Positions 14,188 to 23,503 of a DNA stretch of 61,336 bases are shown in pieces (position 1 is the stretch's first letter; every line of letters begins with the position of its first letter). The position numbers were made by a program, and so were the translations under genes. The stretch is taken from contig CALWXR010000006.1 in NCBI GenBank assembly GCA_944385535.1, forward strand, positions 1-61,336. Direction: 5' to 3'. The DNA is from an uncultured Oscillospiraceae bacterium (lineage in GTDB: Bacteria > Bacillota > Clostridia > Oscillospirales > Oscillospiraceae). Under the pieces are notes generated by a model that saw only the letters and a list, made by a program, of their open reading frames with translations, ran no database searches and was not told the DNA's origin.

Positions 14188-16272
14188 ATGAGTGAACATC
14201 TGAATGTCCCGGAGATTTTCGGAAGCGATGTCTTTAACGAAGCCACCATGAAGCAGCGCCTGCCGGAGCATGTGTATACCGGCTGGAAATCCTGCATCGA
14301 AACCGGCAGCCAGCTGCCATTGGACGTTGCCAACGAGATCGCCGAGGCCATGAAGCTGTGGGCCATTGAAAAGGGAGCGACCCACTATACCCACTGGTTC
14401 CAGCCCATGACCGGCATCACCGCGGAAAAGCACGACTCCTTCATTTCTCCCACCGGCGACGGCCGGGTGATTATGGAGTTTTCCGGCAAGGAGCTGGTCC
14501 GGGGGGAGCCGGACGCCAGCAGCTTCCCCTCCGGCGGACTGCGAGCTACCTTTGAGGCCCGGGGCTACACCGCCTGGGATCCCACGGCCTGCGCCTTTGT
14601 AAAGGACGGCAGTTTGTATATTCCCACCTGCTTCTTCTCCTACACCGGGGAGTCCCTGGACAAAAAGACCCCCCTGCTGCGCTCTATTGACGAGGTGTCC
14701 CGGGAGGCGGTGCGGATTCTGCGGCTGTTCGGCGACAAGGAGACCAAGCGGGTCATTCCCTGCGTGGGGGCGGAGCAGGAGTATTTCCTGCTGCCAAAGG
14801 ATCTTTATACCCAGCGGGAGGACCTGCGGCTCACCGGACGAACTCTGTTCGGAGCCCTGCCTCCCAAGGGTCAGGAGCTGGGCGATCACTACTTCGGCAC
14901 CATCCGCACCCGGGTCTCCGCCTTTATGAAGGATCTGGACGAGCAGCTCTGGCGGCTGGGCATCCTGAGCAAGACCAAGCACAACGAGGGCGCCCCCTGC
15001 CAGCATGAGCTGGCGCCTGTGTATACCGATGCCAATACCGCCTGCGACGACAACCAGCTGATTATGGAGATCATGAAAAAGTGCGCCGCCAAGCACAATC
15101 TGGTGTGCCTTCTCCATGAGAAGCCCTTTGCCGGGGTCAACGGCTCGGGTAAGCATAACAACTGGTCTCTGGCTACCGACGATGGGAGAAATCTCTTCAG
15201 CCCCGGCAAGACCCCCCGGCAGAACGCCCGATTCCTGGTGTTTCTGGCGGCCTTCATTGCCGGTGTGGACGAATATCAGGATTTCCTCCGCTGCACCGTA
15301 GCCACCGCCGGAAATGACCACCGTCTGGGCGCGGCGGAAGCGCCCCCCGCTATCGTATCGGTATATTTGGGAGACGAATTAAACGGGGTGGTCCAGTCCA
15401 TCATTGACGGCACCAACTATTCTGACCCGGAGAAGGGCACATTGCGCATCGGCGTGGATGTGCTGCCCGCCATTCCCAAAGACACCACCGACCGCAACCG
15501 CACCTCGCCCTTGGCCTTCACTGGCAATAAGTTTGAGCTGCGGATGCTGGGGTCTTCTCAGTCCATTTCCGGCCCCAACATCGCCCTGAACACCATTATG
15601 GCGGAGGAACTGGGGAAATTTGCCGATGCGCTGGAGCAGGCCGAGGACTTTGACGCCGCCCTTCAGGCGCTGGTCTGTCAGGCCTTTACCCAGCACAGCC
15701 GGATCATTTTCAGCGGCAACGGCTACAGCGAGGAATGGAAGCGGGAAGCCAAGCGCCGGGGCCTGAGCAATCTGGCCTCCGCCGCGGAAGCCCTGCCCAC
15801 CTACATCAGCCGGAAGAATATTGATTTGGTCACCCGCCGGGGGATCTTCACCGAAAACGAGTTCCGGGCCCGGTACACCATCCACCTGGAGACTTATAAC
15901 AAGGTGGTCAACATCGAGGCCAGGACCATGGTGGATATGGCTATGCACCAGATCCTGCCCGCAGCCCTGCGCTACAGCCATGAGCTGTGCGATTCCCTAA
16001 GCGCCAAGAAGAATCTCAATCTGCCTGCCAAGGCGGAGACTGGCCTGCTGGAAAAGCTAACCTTCTCCACCGACGCCCTGTACGACCATGTGCAGGGGTT
16101 GAAGTTCTCCCTGGCCGCGGTGCCCGAGGACCCGGAGACGGCGGCAAGCTACTACCACAGCGTGATTATCCCCGCTATGGAGGATATCCGCCGGGAAGCG
16201 GACATCTTGGAAAGCCTGACGGACAAATCCTACTGGCCCTATCCCATCTATTCGGATCTGCTGTTTTATTAA
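14188..16272 (+). CDS. glnN: Glutamine synthetase type III
   Basis: The 694-residue product is a type III glutamine synthetase, the large hexameric-ring form found in Bacteroides, cyanobacteria and Clostridia; it makes glutamine from glutamate, ammonia and ATP. It is far longer than GSI or GSII. Family landmarks include THYTHWFQPMTG, KDGSLYIPTCFFS, the metal-binding GAEQEYFLLP near residue 195 and GVNGSGKHNNWS near 320. I start at 14188 because MSEHLNVPEIFG aligns with usual GSIII starts and follows AAGGATG; an in-frame extension to 14110 lacks a ribosome site. It ends in a terminator and is monocistronic. Confidence 0.95.
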   Translation: MSEHLNVPEIFGSDVFNEATMKQRLPEHVYTGWKSCIETGSQLPLDVANEIAEAMKLWAIEKGATHYTHWFQPMTGITAEKHDSFISPTGDGRVIMEFSGKELVRGEPDASSFPSGGLRATFEARGYTAWDPTACAFVKDGSLYIPTCFFSYTGESLDKKTPLLRSIDEVSREAVRILRLFGDKETKRVIPCVGAEQEYFLLPKDLYTQREDLRLTGRTLFGALPPKGQELGDHYFGTIRTRVSAFMKDLDEQLWRLGILSKTKHNEGAPCQHELAPVYTDANTACDDNQLIMEIMKKCAAKHNLVCLLHEKPFAGVNGSGKHNNWSLATDDGRNLFSPGKTPRQNARFLVFLAAFIAGVDEYQDFLRCTVATAGNDHRLGAAEAPPAIVSVYLGDELNGVVQSIIDGTNYSDPEKGTLRIGVDVLPAIPKDTTDRNRTSPLAFTGNKFELRMLGSSQSISGPNIALNTIMAEELGKFADALEQAEDFDAALQALVCQAFTQHSRIIFSGNGYSEEWKREAKRRGLSNLASAAEALPTYISRKNIDLVTRRGIFTENEFRARYTIHLETYNKVVNIEARTMVDMAMHQILPAALRYSHELCDSLSAKKNLNLPAKAETGLLEKLTFSTDALYDHVQGLKFSLAAVPEDPETAASYYHSVIIPAMEDIRREADILESLTDKSYWPYPIYSDLLFY

Positions 16273-16280
16273 GAAAAGTT

Positions 16281-16320
16281 TTCCGGGAGCAGAAAAAGGA
16301 ACTGCTCTCGGAACTTTATC
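16281..16320 (+). terminator. Terminator of glnN
   Basis: TTCCGGGAGCAG (16281-16292) pairs with CTGCTCTCGGAA (16302-16313, one G-U), followed by CTTTATC and a T run. Confidence 0.75.
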
Positions 16321-16346
16321 TTTTTCTTAAGTTTACGGGGCGGCGG

Positions 16347-16375
16347 TTGCCTTCTTCCCGGGTGCTTGGTATGAT
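16347..16375 (+). promoter_or_regulatory. Promoter of the lipoprotein gene
   Basis: TTGCCT (16347-16352) and TATGAT (16370-16375) are 17 bp apart. Confidence 0.65.
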
Positions 16376-16405
16376 ATCCAAAAACCTGGAAAGGAGAGAG
16401 CTGCC

Positions 16406-16813
16406 ATGAGAAAAATGCTGTGCATTTTGGCGGCGCTGACCGCTGCTCTGCTTCTGACTGCCTGTGACGGCGGGGATGTAAAAAATGTGGAGGTGATCCC
16501 CTGGGAGGCGTCGGAGATTTATTCTGACAAGGATATTTACGCTGCTATCGACGGGGTAAAGGCCTATTTTCAGAGGGGGTTCTCCGGATGTACCATGACC
16601 AGCATCGGCTATGTGGGAGACGATGCGCAGGAGCGATTTGAAGAGCTGGCGCAAAAGCACGACGCCGATGAAGGGATCATTCTATACTCCTCTTTTGATG
16701 TAGCCGAGCCCGACGGTCCCCTGGAGCCCAACTCCACTTACAATAATTGGAAGTGGTATCTGGTTCGGGATAAGGGTGGCCGGTGGAAGCATGTGGATCA
16801 TGGTTACGGGTGA
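16406..16813 (+). CDS. Small secreted lipoprotein of unknown function
   Basis: The 135-residue product starts with a lipoprotein signal peptide: basic MRKM, a hydrophobic core and the lipobox LLTAC, so Cys20 would be lipidated and the protein anchored outside the membrane. The mature part (about 115 residues) includes DIYAAIDGVKAYF, a motif EEL-x-QKH and the segment ILYSSFDV, then NSTYNNWKWYLVRDKGGRWKH in two adjoining pieces that suggest a small alpha/beta fold. I recall similar lipoproteins in Clostridia but no known function. It has its own promoter, an AAAGGAGAG site and a terminator. Confidence 0.85.
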   Translation: MRKMLCILAALTAALLLTACDGGDVKNVEVIPWEASEIYSDKDIYAAIDGVKAYFQRGFSGCTMTSIGYVGDDAQERFEELAQKHDADEGIILYSSFDVAEPDGPLEPNSTYNNWKWYLVRDKGGRWKHVDHGYG

Positions 16814-16832
16814 TCGACTTCAACAGATGATT

Positions 16833-16877
16833 AAAAAAAGCAGCCTGCATGGCCGAAACCATGCAGGCTGCTTTTTT
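16833..16877. terminator. Bidirectional terminator, lipoprotein gene / glgB
   Basis: An A run, then GCAGCCTGCATGG pairs with CCATGCAGGCTGC around CCGAAA, then a T run. It serves both convergent genes. Confidence 0.93.
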
Positions 16878-16883
16878 ATGGAA

Positions 16884-19082
16884 TTATGCCTGTTCTTCTG
16901 CCTTTTTGGCGGTGCGCTTGCGGGTGGTTTTCTTTTCAGGGGCGGCTTCCCCTTCTTTTTTTTCGGTCTTTTTCCGGGAAGCGGGGGCCTTTTCGTCTGC
17001 CTTGGGAGCGGCCTTTTTCCGGGTGGTCTTTTTTACCGGGGCTTCCGGCGCCGGTTCTGAGGCCGGGGCTTCCGGCGCGGCGTCCTCAACGGCAGGGTAG
17101 ATCACCCGCTCCTTCAGTACCACCGCAGTTCTGGCGGGCAGATACAGCTCTACATAGTGCCGTCCGTCGAAGAGCTTGGTGGGGTAGGGGATATGGGCGA
17201 TCTGGTTCCAGCCGCCGTACTTTTCATCGTCGGTGCACAGGGCTACCGTGTATTCCCCGGGGTTGGGAACGGGGATAAGAATGTTGGTCAGACTCTGGCT
17301 GGGGTGGAAGTTGAAGGCGAACAGCAGTCCCTTGCGGTAGAAGGCCAGCATCTTTTCCGGCTGCTTATTCAACAGCAGGTCGCCCATCTTCTGCTCAAAA
17401 ATGTGGTGCTCCTTGGTCAGGGCCACCATATCCTGGTCGAAGTCCCCCAGCCACTGGTATTTCAGGAAGCCGTTGTCCTTCAGGCTCCACTGGCGGCGGC
17501 AGTAGTGGAAGCTCCAGCCGTTGCCCTCCCGGGGGAAGTCGATCCATTCCGGATGGCCGAATTCGTTGCCCATGAAGTTCAGGTAGGCCTCGCCGCCGCC
17601 GGCCAGGGTGAACAGGCGGATCATCTTGTGCAGGGCGATGGCCCGGTCAATCCGGGGATTGTGGCAGGCCTTGTCCATATCCGTGTACATGTTGGCCCCC
17701 GCCAGCCGGAAGATCATGGTTTGATCGCCTACCAGCGCCTGGTCGTGGGATTCCACATAGGCCACGGTCTTTTCGCCGGGGCGGCGCAGGCACATGTCGC
17801 ACCACATCTGGAAAATGTCCCACTGGTCGTCGGACTTTTCCTTCACCGTCTTGATCCACATATCCGGCAGACCCATGCCCAGCCGGTAGTCAAAGCCGAT
17901 GCCCCCGTCCTCAATGGGCAGGCACATGCCGGGCATGCCGGACATATCCTCGGCAATGGTAATGGCGTTGGGGTTCACCTGGCGGATCAGTTCATTGGCC
18001 AGCTGCAGGTATGTGATGGCTTCGGTGTGGGTATTATAGGAGAAATACTTGTCGTTGGAGTTAAAGTCGGTGCCCAGGCCATGGTCATGGTAGAGCATGG
18101 AGGTCACGCCGTCAAACCGGAAGCCGTCAAAGTGATACTCGGTCATCCAGAATTTCAGGTTGCTCAACAGGAAGTGGAGCACGCCGGTCTTGCCGTAGTC
18201 GAAGCACTTGGTATCCCAGGCGGGGTGGTTGCCCTTATTCCCGTCGTGGAAGAACTGCCAGGTGGTGCCGTCGAACATGTTGATGCCCTCGGCGGTGTTC
18301 TTTACCGCGTGGGAGTGAACCACATCCAAAAGCACCCGGATGCCCATTTCGTGGGCCTTGTTCACCAGATATTTCAGATCCTCGGGCTTTCCGAACCAGG
18401 AGGAGGCGGCAAAGAAGTTGGATACCTGGTAGCCGAAGGAGCCGTAGTAGGGGTGCTCCATAATGGCCATGAGCTGAATGGTGTTGTAGCCCGCCTGCTT
18501 TACCCGGGGCAGGGTAAAGTCGGCAAACTCCCGGTAGGTGCCGATCTTGCCCTCTTCCTGGGCCATGCCCACGTGGGCTTCGTAAATATAGAGGGAGTCC
18601 TCGCCCCGGAAATTCCGGTCAGTCCAGGAAAAAACCTTCCGGTCGTCTACCACTTCGCACTCAAAGGTGATGGTCTGCTTGTTCTGCACCACCCGGCGGG
18701 CGTACAGGGGGATGTGCTCGGTACGGGTCATGTTGGCGTCCACCACGGTTTTGACCTTGCAGCCGTCCCACAGGGTGTCGTCACCCTCTAAGTACAGCTC
18801 CCAATTTCCGTTTCCAATGGGTTTCAGAGGATGGGAGGTTTTGTTCCAGCCGTTGAATTCTCCCTCCAAGTACAGCTGGTAGGCGCTGGGGGCCCATTCC
18901 CGGTAGTACCATCCTCCGTCCACGTGGTGAAAACCGAAATACTCGTGGGCGTTGGCAAAGTCGTTCAGGGACTGCCCTTCGGTCAGCAGGCGATTCTTTG
19001 TAGACCGGTACAGGAACATGCGCAGGTCGATATCCCCGGCGAAGTTCACCAGCTGGGGATTCCATTCTAAAATTCGATACAT
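16884..19082 (-). CDS. glgB: Glycogen branching enzyme with lysine-rich tail
   Basis: The 732-residue product is a GH13 alpha-1,4-glucan branching enzyme of the eukaryote-like branch. A CBM48 domain (about 40-145, with FHHVDGGWYYREWAPSA in its beginning) precedes the (beta/alpha)8 barrel with LLDVVHSHAVKN, the nucleophile Asp in DGFRFDGVTSM, the acid Glu in IAEDMSGMPG and the transition-state Asp in VESHDQ. A C-terminal beta domain ends near residue 660. The last 68 residues are low-complexity Ala/Pro/Glu then Lys/Arg/Thr repeats (KKTTRK twice), unusual for this family. I start at 19082 behind AAGGAG; an upstream in-frame start adds 24 unlikely residues. It has its own promoter. Confidence 0.93.
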   Translation of the reverse strand: MYRILEWNPQLVNFAGDIDLRMFLYRSTKNRLLTEGQSLNDFANAHEYFGFHHVDGGWYYREWAPSAYQLYLEGEFNGWNKTSHPLKPIGNGNWELYLEGDDTLWDGCKVKTVVDANMTRTEHIPLYARRVVQNKQTITFECEVVDDRKVFSWTDRNFRGEDSLYIYEAHVGMAQEEGKIGTYREFADFTLPRVKQAGYNTIQLMAIMEHPYYGSFGYQVSNFFAASSWFGKPEDLKYLVNKAHEMGIRVLLDVVHSHAVKNTAEGINMFDGTTWQFFHDGNKGNHPAWDTKCFDYGKTGVLHFLLSNLKFWMTEYHFDGFRFDGVTSMLYHDHGLGTDFNSNDKYFSYNTHTEAITYLQLANELIRQVNPNAITIAEDMSGMPGMCLPIEDGGIGFDYRLGMGLPDMWIKTVKEKSDDQWDIFQMWCDMCLRRPGEKTVAYVESHDQALVGDQTMIFRLAGANMYTDMDKACHNPRIDRAIALHKMIRLFTLAGGGEAYLNFMGNEFGHPEWIDFPREGNGWSFHYCRRQWSLKDNGFLKYQWLGDFDQDMVALTKEHHIFEQKMGDLLLNKQPEKMLAFYRKGLLFAFNFHPSQSLTNILIPVPNPGEYTVALCTDDEKYGGWNQIAHIPYPTKLFDGRHYVELYLPARTAVVLKERVIYPAVEDAAPEAPASEPAPEAPVKKTTRKKAAPKADEKAPASRKKTEKKEGEAAPEKKTTRKRTAKKAEEQA

Positions 19083-19158
19083 GGCGTCTCCTTCTTTAGT
19101 AGGTCGGTGTAAATTGGACAGAGGATGCTTCGGCAGCCTCCTGTTCGGGTACAATTAT

Positions 19159-19187
19159 ATTTTAGGAGAACCGTCGGAGTATGTCAA
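19159..19187 (-). promoter_or_regulatory. Promoter of glgB
   Basis: Minus-strand TTGACA (19187-19182) and TAAAAT (19164-19159) with a 17-bp spacer. Confidence 0.75.
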
Positions 19188-19221
19188 GAATTTTCTGTAG
19201 AAGGAACGCTATGACACAATC

Positions 19222-19295
19222 TTTACAAAACGGGGAAAATTTGATCTTCATTTTACAGACCTGGGATTTCTGACTTTACATTCCCTGTGTATGAT
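19222..19295 (+). promoter_or_regulatory. pst promoter region with three TTTACA boxes
   Basis: TTTACA occurs at 19222-19227, 19252-19257 and 19275-19280, ahead of a -10 TATGAT at 19290-19295. There is no good -35, as expected for an activator-dependent promoter. The boxes resemble the TT(A/C/T)ACA half-site of PhoP but are spaced 30 and 23 bp, not an exact multiple of 11. Confidence 0.55.
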
Positions 19296-19357
19296 GAAAG
19301 CCGTAGGATACATCAAGCAATACCCAAATACATCAACTACAAGGAGAAAGTAAGAGT

Positions 19358-20167
19358 ATGAAAAAAGTTGTTTCTATTGCATTGATTGCGGCTTTGGCGC
19401 TTTCTTTGGCAGCCTGCTCCCAGAGCGATTCTCTCGCCGGCAGCGTTGCCACCGACGGCTCCACCTCCATGGAGAAGGTCATCGGCGCCCTGGGCGAAAG
19501 CTTTATGGAGCAGAACGACGGTGTGAATTTCACCTACAACCCCACCGGCTCCAGCGCGGGTATTTCCGCTGTTCTGGAAGGCCGCTGTGACATCGGTCTG
19601 TCCAGCCGTGCCCTGAAGGCGGAAGAAGAGTCCCAGGGCCTGGTTGGCACGGTTCTTGCCTATGACGGCATTGCGATGATTGTCAATCCGGAAAATACCG
19701 TGGAGGACATGACCCTGGAGCAGATCGCCGCCGTGTACACCGGAGAGATCACCAACTGGTCTGAGCTGGGCGGCGCGGACAGCGAGATCGTCCTCATCGG
19801 ACGGGAAGCCGGTTCCGGCACCCGGGGCGGCTTTGAAGAGATCACTGGCACCGAGGATCAGTGCCAGTACCGCCAGGAGCTGACCTCTACCGGCGACGTG
19901 ATCACCGCTGTGGCCCAGAACCCCAACGCCATCGGCTACGCCTCCCTGGCCTCCGTAAAGGATACTGTGAAGGCTGTGAAGGTGGAGGGCGTTACCCCCA
20001 GCGAAGAGACTGTGAAGGATGGTTCCTACCTGATCCAGCGTCCCTTCGTGCTGGTCACCAAGGCCGACACCGCCTTGAGTGAGACCGCCCAGGCGTTCTT
20101 CGACTACGCCACCAAGGGCGAGGCCAATGAGATCATCGCTTCCGCCGGTGTTGTCCCCGCAAACTAA
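19358..20167 (+). CDS. pstS: Phosphate-binding lipoprotein PstS
   Basis: The 269-residue protein is the extracellular phosphate receptor of the PstSCAB importer. It has a lipoprotein signal ending LAAC (Cys20). The phosphate site is visible in the conserved loops ATDGSTSMEKVI near residue 30 and GREAGSGTRGGFEE near 150, with the GEITNWSELGG segment between. It is the first gene of pstSCAB-phoU, behind ACAAGGAGAAAG, and is separated from pstC by a strong hairpin, which fits the excess of binding protein over permease usually needed. Confidence 0.96.
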   Translation: MKKVVSIALIAALALSLAACSQSDSLAGSVATDGSTSMEKVIGALGESFMEQNDGVNFTYNPTGSSAGISAVLEGRCDIGLSSRALKAEEESQGLVGTVLAYDGIAMIVNPENTVEDMTLEQIAAVYTGEITNWSELGGADSEIVLIGREAGSGTRGGFEEITGTEDQCQYRQELTSTGDVITAVAQNPNAIGYASLASVKDTVKAVKVEGVTPSEETVKDGSYLIQRPFVLVTKADTALSETAQAFFDYATKGEANEIIASAGVVPAN

Positions 20168-20174
20168 AACCGCC

Positions 20175-20204
20175 GGCAAGCCCCCTCGCCTGAGGGGGCT
20201 TGCC
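20175..20204 (+). terminator. Intra-operon hairpin after pstS
   Basis: GGCAAGCCCCCTC (20175-20187) pairs with GAGGGGGCTTGCC (20192-20204) around GCCT. It lacks a T run and probably acts as a partial terminator or 3'-stabilising stem. The 139 bases between pstS and pstC hold no other feature. Confidence 0.65.
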
Positions 20205-20306
20205 CTGGCGCGGCGGCCTGAGAAAACGCGGGACGGAAAGGATTCCGTCCGGTGTCGGTGTTTTATCCCAGGCAATTTAAATGTGTCCACCGGAAAGGTC
20301 GATTCC

Positions 20307-21179
20307 ATGAAAACAAAGAACAACCTGTTTGAAAATTTTGTCCACGGTGTTTTCCTGATCCTGGGCCTGATCACCGTGGGATGCGTGCTCTTGATCTCCA
20401 TTTATCTGATTGTCTCCGGTATCCCGGCTATCCGGGAGATCGGCCTGATCGAGTTTTTATTCGGTACCGAGTGGGCATCCACCGCGGCGGAGCCCAAATA
20501 CGGGATCCTGCCCTTTATTCTCACCAGCGTTTACGGCACTGGGGGAGCGATTCTCATCGGCGTGCCTGTAGGCTTTCTCACCGCGGTATACCTGGCTAAA
20601 ATCGCCCCCAAAAGGGTGAAGCAGGTTATAGAGCAGGCGGTTTCTCTGCTGGCGGGCATTCCTTCCGTGGTTTACGGTCTGGTTGGCATGATGGTGCTGG
20701 TACCCGGGGTGCGGAAGCTGTTTAACATCCCCGACGGCGCCAGTCTGCTCTCTGCCATCATCGTTCTGGCGGTGATGATCCTGCCTTCCATTATCAAAAT
20801 GTCCATCACCGCTCTGGAGGCGGTGCCCAAGGAGTATGAGGACGCGTCCCTGGCCCTGGGGGCAACCCCGGAGGAGACCTACTTCCGGGTGTCGGTTCCC
20901 GCCGCCAAAAGCGGCATTGCCGCCGCGGTGGTCATGGGCGTAGGCCGTGCCATCGGCGAGGCCATGGCGGTGATGATGGTGGCAGGCAACGCCCCCAATA
21001 TGCCCGACTCTCTGTTCCAGAGCGTCCGTTTCCTGACCACCGCTGTGGCCAGCGAAATGTCCTACAGCAGCGGATTGCAGAAGCAGGCGCTGTTTTCCAT
21101 TGCCCTGGTGCTGTTCCTGTTTATCATGCTGATTAACGCCGCCCTGAACTTCTTCCTGAAAGGAGAGAAGAAATCTTGA
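20307..21179 (+). CDS. pstC: Phosphate ABC transporter permease PstC
   Basis: The 290-residue inner-membrane permease has about six spans and the EAA-type loop that contacts PstB (ALEAVPKEYEDASLALGATPEE near residue 185, quoted in two parts: ALEAVPKEYED and ASLALGA). It forms the phosphate channel with PstA. I start at 20307, where MKTKNNLFENF opens a normal cytoplasmic N-terminus behind GGAAAGG; an upstream in-frame extension runs back into pstS and is not credible. The stop overlaps the TTG start of pstA by four bases. Confidence 0.94.
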   Translation: MKTKNNLFENFVHGVFLILGLITVGCVLLISIYLIVSGIPAIREIGLIEFLFGTEWASTAAEPKYGILPFILTSVYGTGGAILIGVPVGFLTAVYLAKIAPKRVKQVIEQAVSLLAGIPSVVYGLVGMMVLVPGVRKLFNIPDGASLLSAIIVLAVMILPSIIKMSITALEAVPKEYEDASLALGATPEETYFRVSVPAAKSGIAAAVVMGVGRAIGEAMAVMMVAGNAPNMPDSLFQSVRFLTTAVASEMSYSSGLQKQALFSIALVLFLFIMLINAALNFFLKGEKKS

Positions 21180-22024
21180 TCTCTACAAAAAGACGGATCT
21201 ACCATCATCTGGTACGGTTCGGCATGTATCTTGCTACAGGACTGACCGCCGGGCTGACCTTGTTCCTGGTGCTCTATGTTCTTTTCAAGGGCATTCCCAA
21301 CATCACCTGGGAATTACTTAGTACAAAGCCCAGCTATCTGGCGGATCGAATCGGAATTCTGCCGGATATTCTGAATACCATATACATCATCATCGCTACC
21401 TTGGCGATTGTGCTGCCTCTGGGTGTTGGAGCCGCCATTTACCTGACGGAGTACGCCTCCAACAAAAAAGTGGTTTCCATCATTGAGTACGCGGCGGAGA
21501 CCCTTTCCGGCATTCCCTCCATCATCTACGGTCTGGTGGGTATGCTGATGTTTGCCAACAACTTCGGCACATCCCTGCTCTCCGGCGCGTTGACGCTGGT
21601 CATCATGAATCTGCCCACCATTATGCGCAACACCCAGGAAAGCTTAAAAACCGTGCCCCAGTCCTATCGGGAGGGAGCCTTCGGCTTAGGCGCGGGGAAG
21701 TGGCGAGTCATCCGCACGGTGGTGCTGCCCAACTGCTTAGACGGCGTGATCACCGGCTGCATCCTGTCTGTGGGTAGGATTCTGGGAGAGTCTGCCGCGC
21801 TGCTGTTCACCGCCGGCTTTGCCCATAATATCAACGGCTTCTTTGAGGGCCTGGGCGGCTCCGGCGCCACCCTTACCGTGGCCTTGTACGTCTACGCGAA
21901 GGAGCAGGGAGAATTTGGCGTTGCCTTTGCCATTGCCGCCATTTTGATGGTTCTGGCTCTGGCGATCAACATGTCCGCGTCTTTGGTCACCAAGTATTTT
22001 GGGAGGAAGAATAACATTGTCTAA
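21176..22024 (+). CDS. pstA: Phosphate ABC transporter permease PstA
   Basis: The 282-residue protein is the second permease of the phosphate channel, with about six membrane spans and the ATP-subunit contact loop [18 protein letters not shown] near residue 160. The start is TTG at 21176, behind AAAGGAGAG and overlapping the pstC stop (TTGA). Translation coupling explains the weak start codon. It overlaps pstB by eight bases. Confidence 0.94.
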   Translation: MISTKRRIYHHLVRFGMYLATGLTAGLTLFLVLYVLFKGIPNITWELLSTKPSYLADRIGILPDILNTIYIIIATLAIVLPLGVGAAIYLTEYASNKKVVSIIEYAAETLSGIPSIIYGLVGMLMFANNFGTSLLSGALTLVIMNLPTIMRNTQESLKTVPQSYREGAFGLGAGKWRVIRTVVLPNCLDGVITGCILSVGRILGESAALLFTAGFAHNINGFFEGLGGSGATLTVALYVYAKEQGEFGVAFAIAAILMVLALAINMSASLVTKYFGRKNNIV

Positions 22025-22766
22025 CATCATTACCGCGAAGGATCTGTGCCTGTGGTACGGGGACAGCCAGGCGCTGAAAAATATCACTATGGAAATCCCA
22101 GCCAATCGGATCACCGCCCTGATCGGTCCCTCCGGCTGCGGCAAATCCACCTTTTTAAAGACCCTGAACCGAATGAACGACCTGATCCCCGGGGTGAAGA
22201 TCACGGGACAGGTGTGCTACAACGGGGAGGACATCTTCCAGGCGGAGGTGAACAACCTGCGCAAGGAGGTGGGCATGGTGTTCCAGAAGCCCAATCCCTT
22301 CCCCATGAGCATCTATGACAACGTGGCCTACGGCCCCAGAACCCACGGGATCCGGGGGAAGGCAGAGCTGGATGAGATTGTGGAAAAATCCCTGCGGGGA
22401 GCCGCCATCTGGGACGAGGTGAAGGACCGGCTGAAGAAAAACGCCCTGGGCCTGTCCGGCGGTCAGCAGCAGCGGCTGTGCATCGCCCGGGCCCTGGCGG
22501 TGGAGCCCAAGGTTCTTTTGATGGACGAGCCCACTTCCGCGCTGGATCCCATTTCTACATTGAAAATCGAAGAACTGGCCAGCCAGCTGAAGCAGGACTA
22601 TACCATCGTCATCGTCACCCATAACATGCAGCAGGCTCTGCGAATCTCTGACTACACCGCCTTCTTCCTGCTGGGAGAGCTGGTGGAATTCGGGGGGACA
22701 GAGGATATGTTCTCCCAGCCCGTGGATAAGCGGACGGAAGACTACATTACAGGAAGGTTTGGCTAA
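22017..22766 (+). CDS. pstB: Phosphate ABC transporter ATP-binding protein PstB
   Basis: The 249-residue ATPase has all motifs: Walker [10 protein letters not shown] near residue 34, Q-loop [12 protein letters not shown], signature LSGGQQQR, Walker [13 protein letters not shown] and the switch His in [24 protein letters not shown] is diagnostic of PstB. I take the TTG at 22017 as start because GGGAGGAAG precedes it and SNIITAKDL is the usual beginning. A slightly longer frame exists. It overlaps both neighbours in the operon. Confidence 0.95.
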   Translation: MSNIITAKDLCLWYGDSQALKNITMEIPANRITALIGPSGCGKSTFLKTLNRMNDLIPGVKITGQVCYNGEDIFQAEVNNLRKEVGMVFQKPNPFPMSIYDNVAYGPRTHGIRGKAELDEIVEKSLRGAAIWDEVKDRLKKNALGLSGGQQQRLCIARALAVEPKVLLMDEPTSALDPISTLKIEELASQLKQDYTIVIVTHNMQQALRISDYTAFFLLGELVEFGGTEDMFSQPVDKRTEDYITGRFG

Positions 22767-23407
22767 TGAGAGATTTGTTTCAAGAGCAGCTGTCGCTGCT
22801 GAATCGGGAATTGACGGAAATGGGCTCTCTTTGCGAGCAGATCATTTCCATGGCCTCCGACGCCCTGACGGAGTGGAACCAGGAGCTTGCCCAGAAGGTC
22901 AGCCAGGTGGGCGGGGAGATCGACGAGAAAGAGCGAACCATCGAGACCATTTGCATGAAGCTGCTGCTGCGCCAGCAGCCGGTGGCCCGGGATCTGCGGG
23001 CCATTTCCGCCGCGCTGAAAATGATTACGGATATGGAGCGCATCGGCGACCAGGCGGAGGATATTGTGGAAATTATTCCCCATATGACCGCCCGGCCCCA
23101 TGAGGAGTACCCCAAGATCCGGGAAATGGCCAAGGAGACCATTGCCATGGTCACCGACAGTGTGGACGCCTACGTAAAGCAGGACGTATATCTGGCCAAG
23201 GCGGTGCAGATGCACGACGATATCGTGGACAACTACTTCACCCGGGTAAAGAGCGGCCTGATCCAGATCATTGCCGCCAACCCCGAGGAAGGGGAGTTCG
23301 CCCTGGATCTTCTGATGATCGCCAAGTACTTTGAGCGGATCGGCGACCACGCAACCAACATTGCCGAGTGGGTGGAGTATTCCGTCACCGGCTCCCATAA
23401 AGGATAA
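22766..23407 (+). CDS. phoU: Phosphate transport regulator PhoU
   Basis: The 213-residue protein has the two tandem three-helix PhoU repeats, each with the E-x-x-x-D metal-site helix: DMERIGDQAEDIVE near residue 95 and YFERIGDHATNIAEWV near 195. PhoU links Pst transport to Pho signalling and limits phosphate uptake. Its ATG overlaps the pstB stop in TAATG, and a terminator follows, closing the operon. No phoR/phoP pair is next to it. Confidence 0.96.
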   Translation: MRDLFQEQLSLLNRELTEMGSLCEQIISMASDALTEWNQELAQKVSQVGGEIDEKERTIETICMKLLLRQQPVARDLRAISAALKMITDMERIGDQAEDIVEIIPHMTARPHEEYPKIREMAKETIAMVTDSVDAYVKQDVYLAKAVQMHDDIVDNYFTRVKSGLIQIIAANPEEGEFALDLLMIAKYFERIGDHATNIAEWVEYSVTGSHKG

Positions 23408-23412
23408 AGCAA

Positions 23413-23449
23413 GCGGTTCCCTCCCCAAAAAGAGGGAACCGCATTTTTA
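23413..23449 (+). terminator. Terminator of the pst operon
   Basis: GCGGTTCCCTC (23413-23423) pairs with GAGGGAACCGC (23432-23442), followed by ATTTTTATT. Confidence 0.9.
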
Positions 23450-23478
23450 TTGACAAATTTATGCGGATTGGGTAAGAT
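23450..23478 (+). promoter_or_regulatory. Promoter of the leader peptide / GNAT unit
   Basis: TTGACA (23450-23455) and TAAGAT (23473-23478) are 17 bp apart, directly behind the pst terminator. Confidence 0.8.
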
Positions 23479-23503
23479 GAAAGCGGACTTAGGAGGACGG
23501 GCT

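Noticed and set aside
19222-19280. Exact 11-bp-phased Pho boxes in the pst promoter
   Set aside because: The three TTTACA boxes are 30 and 23 bp apart, so the pst promoter is not claimed to share the exact phasing seen elsewhere.
20079-20306. Upstream extension of pstC into pstS
   Set aside because: It overlaps the pstS coding end and the hairpin, and adds residues with no permease character.
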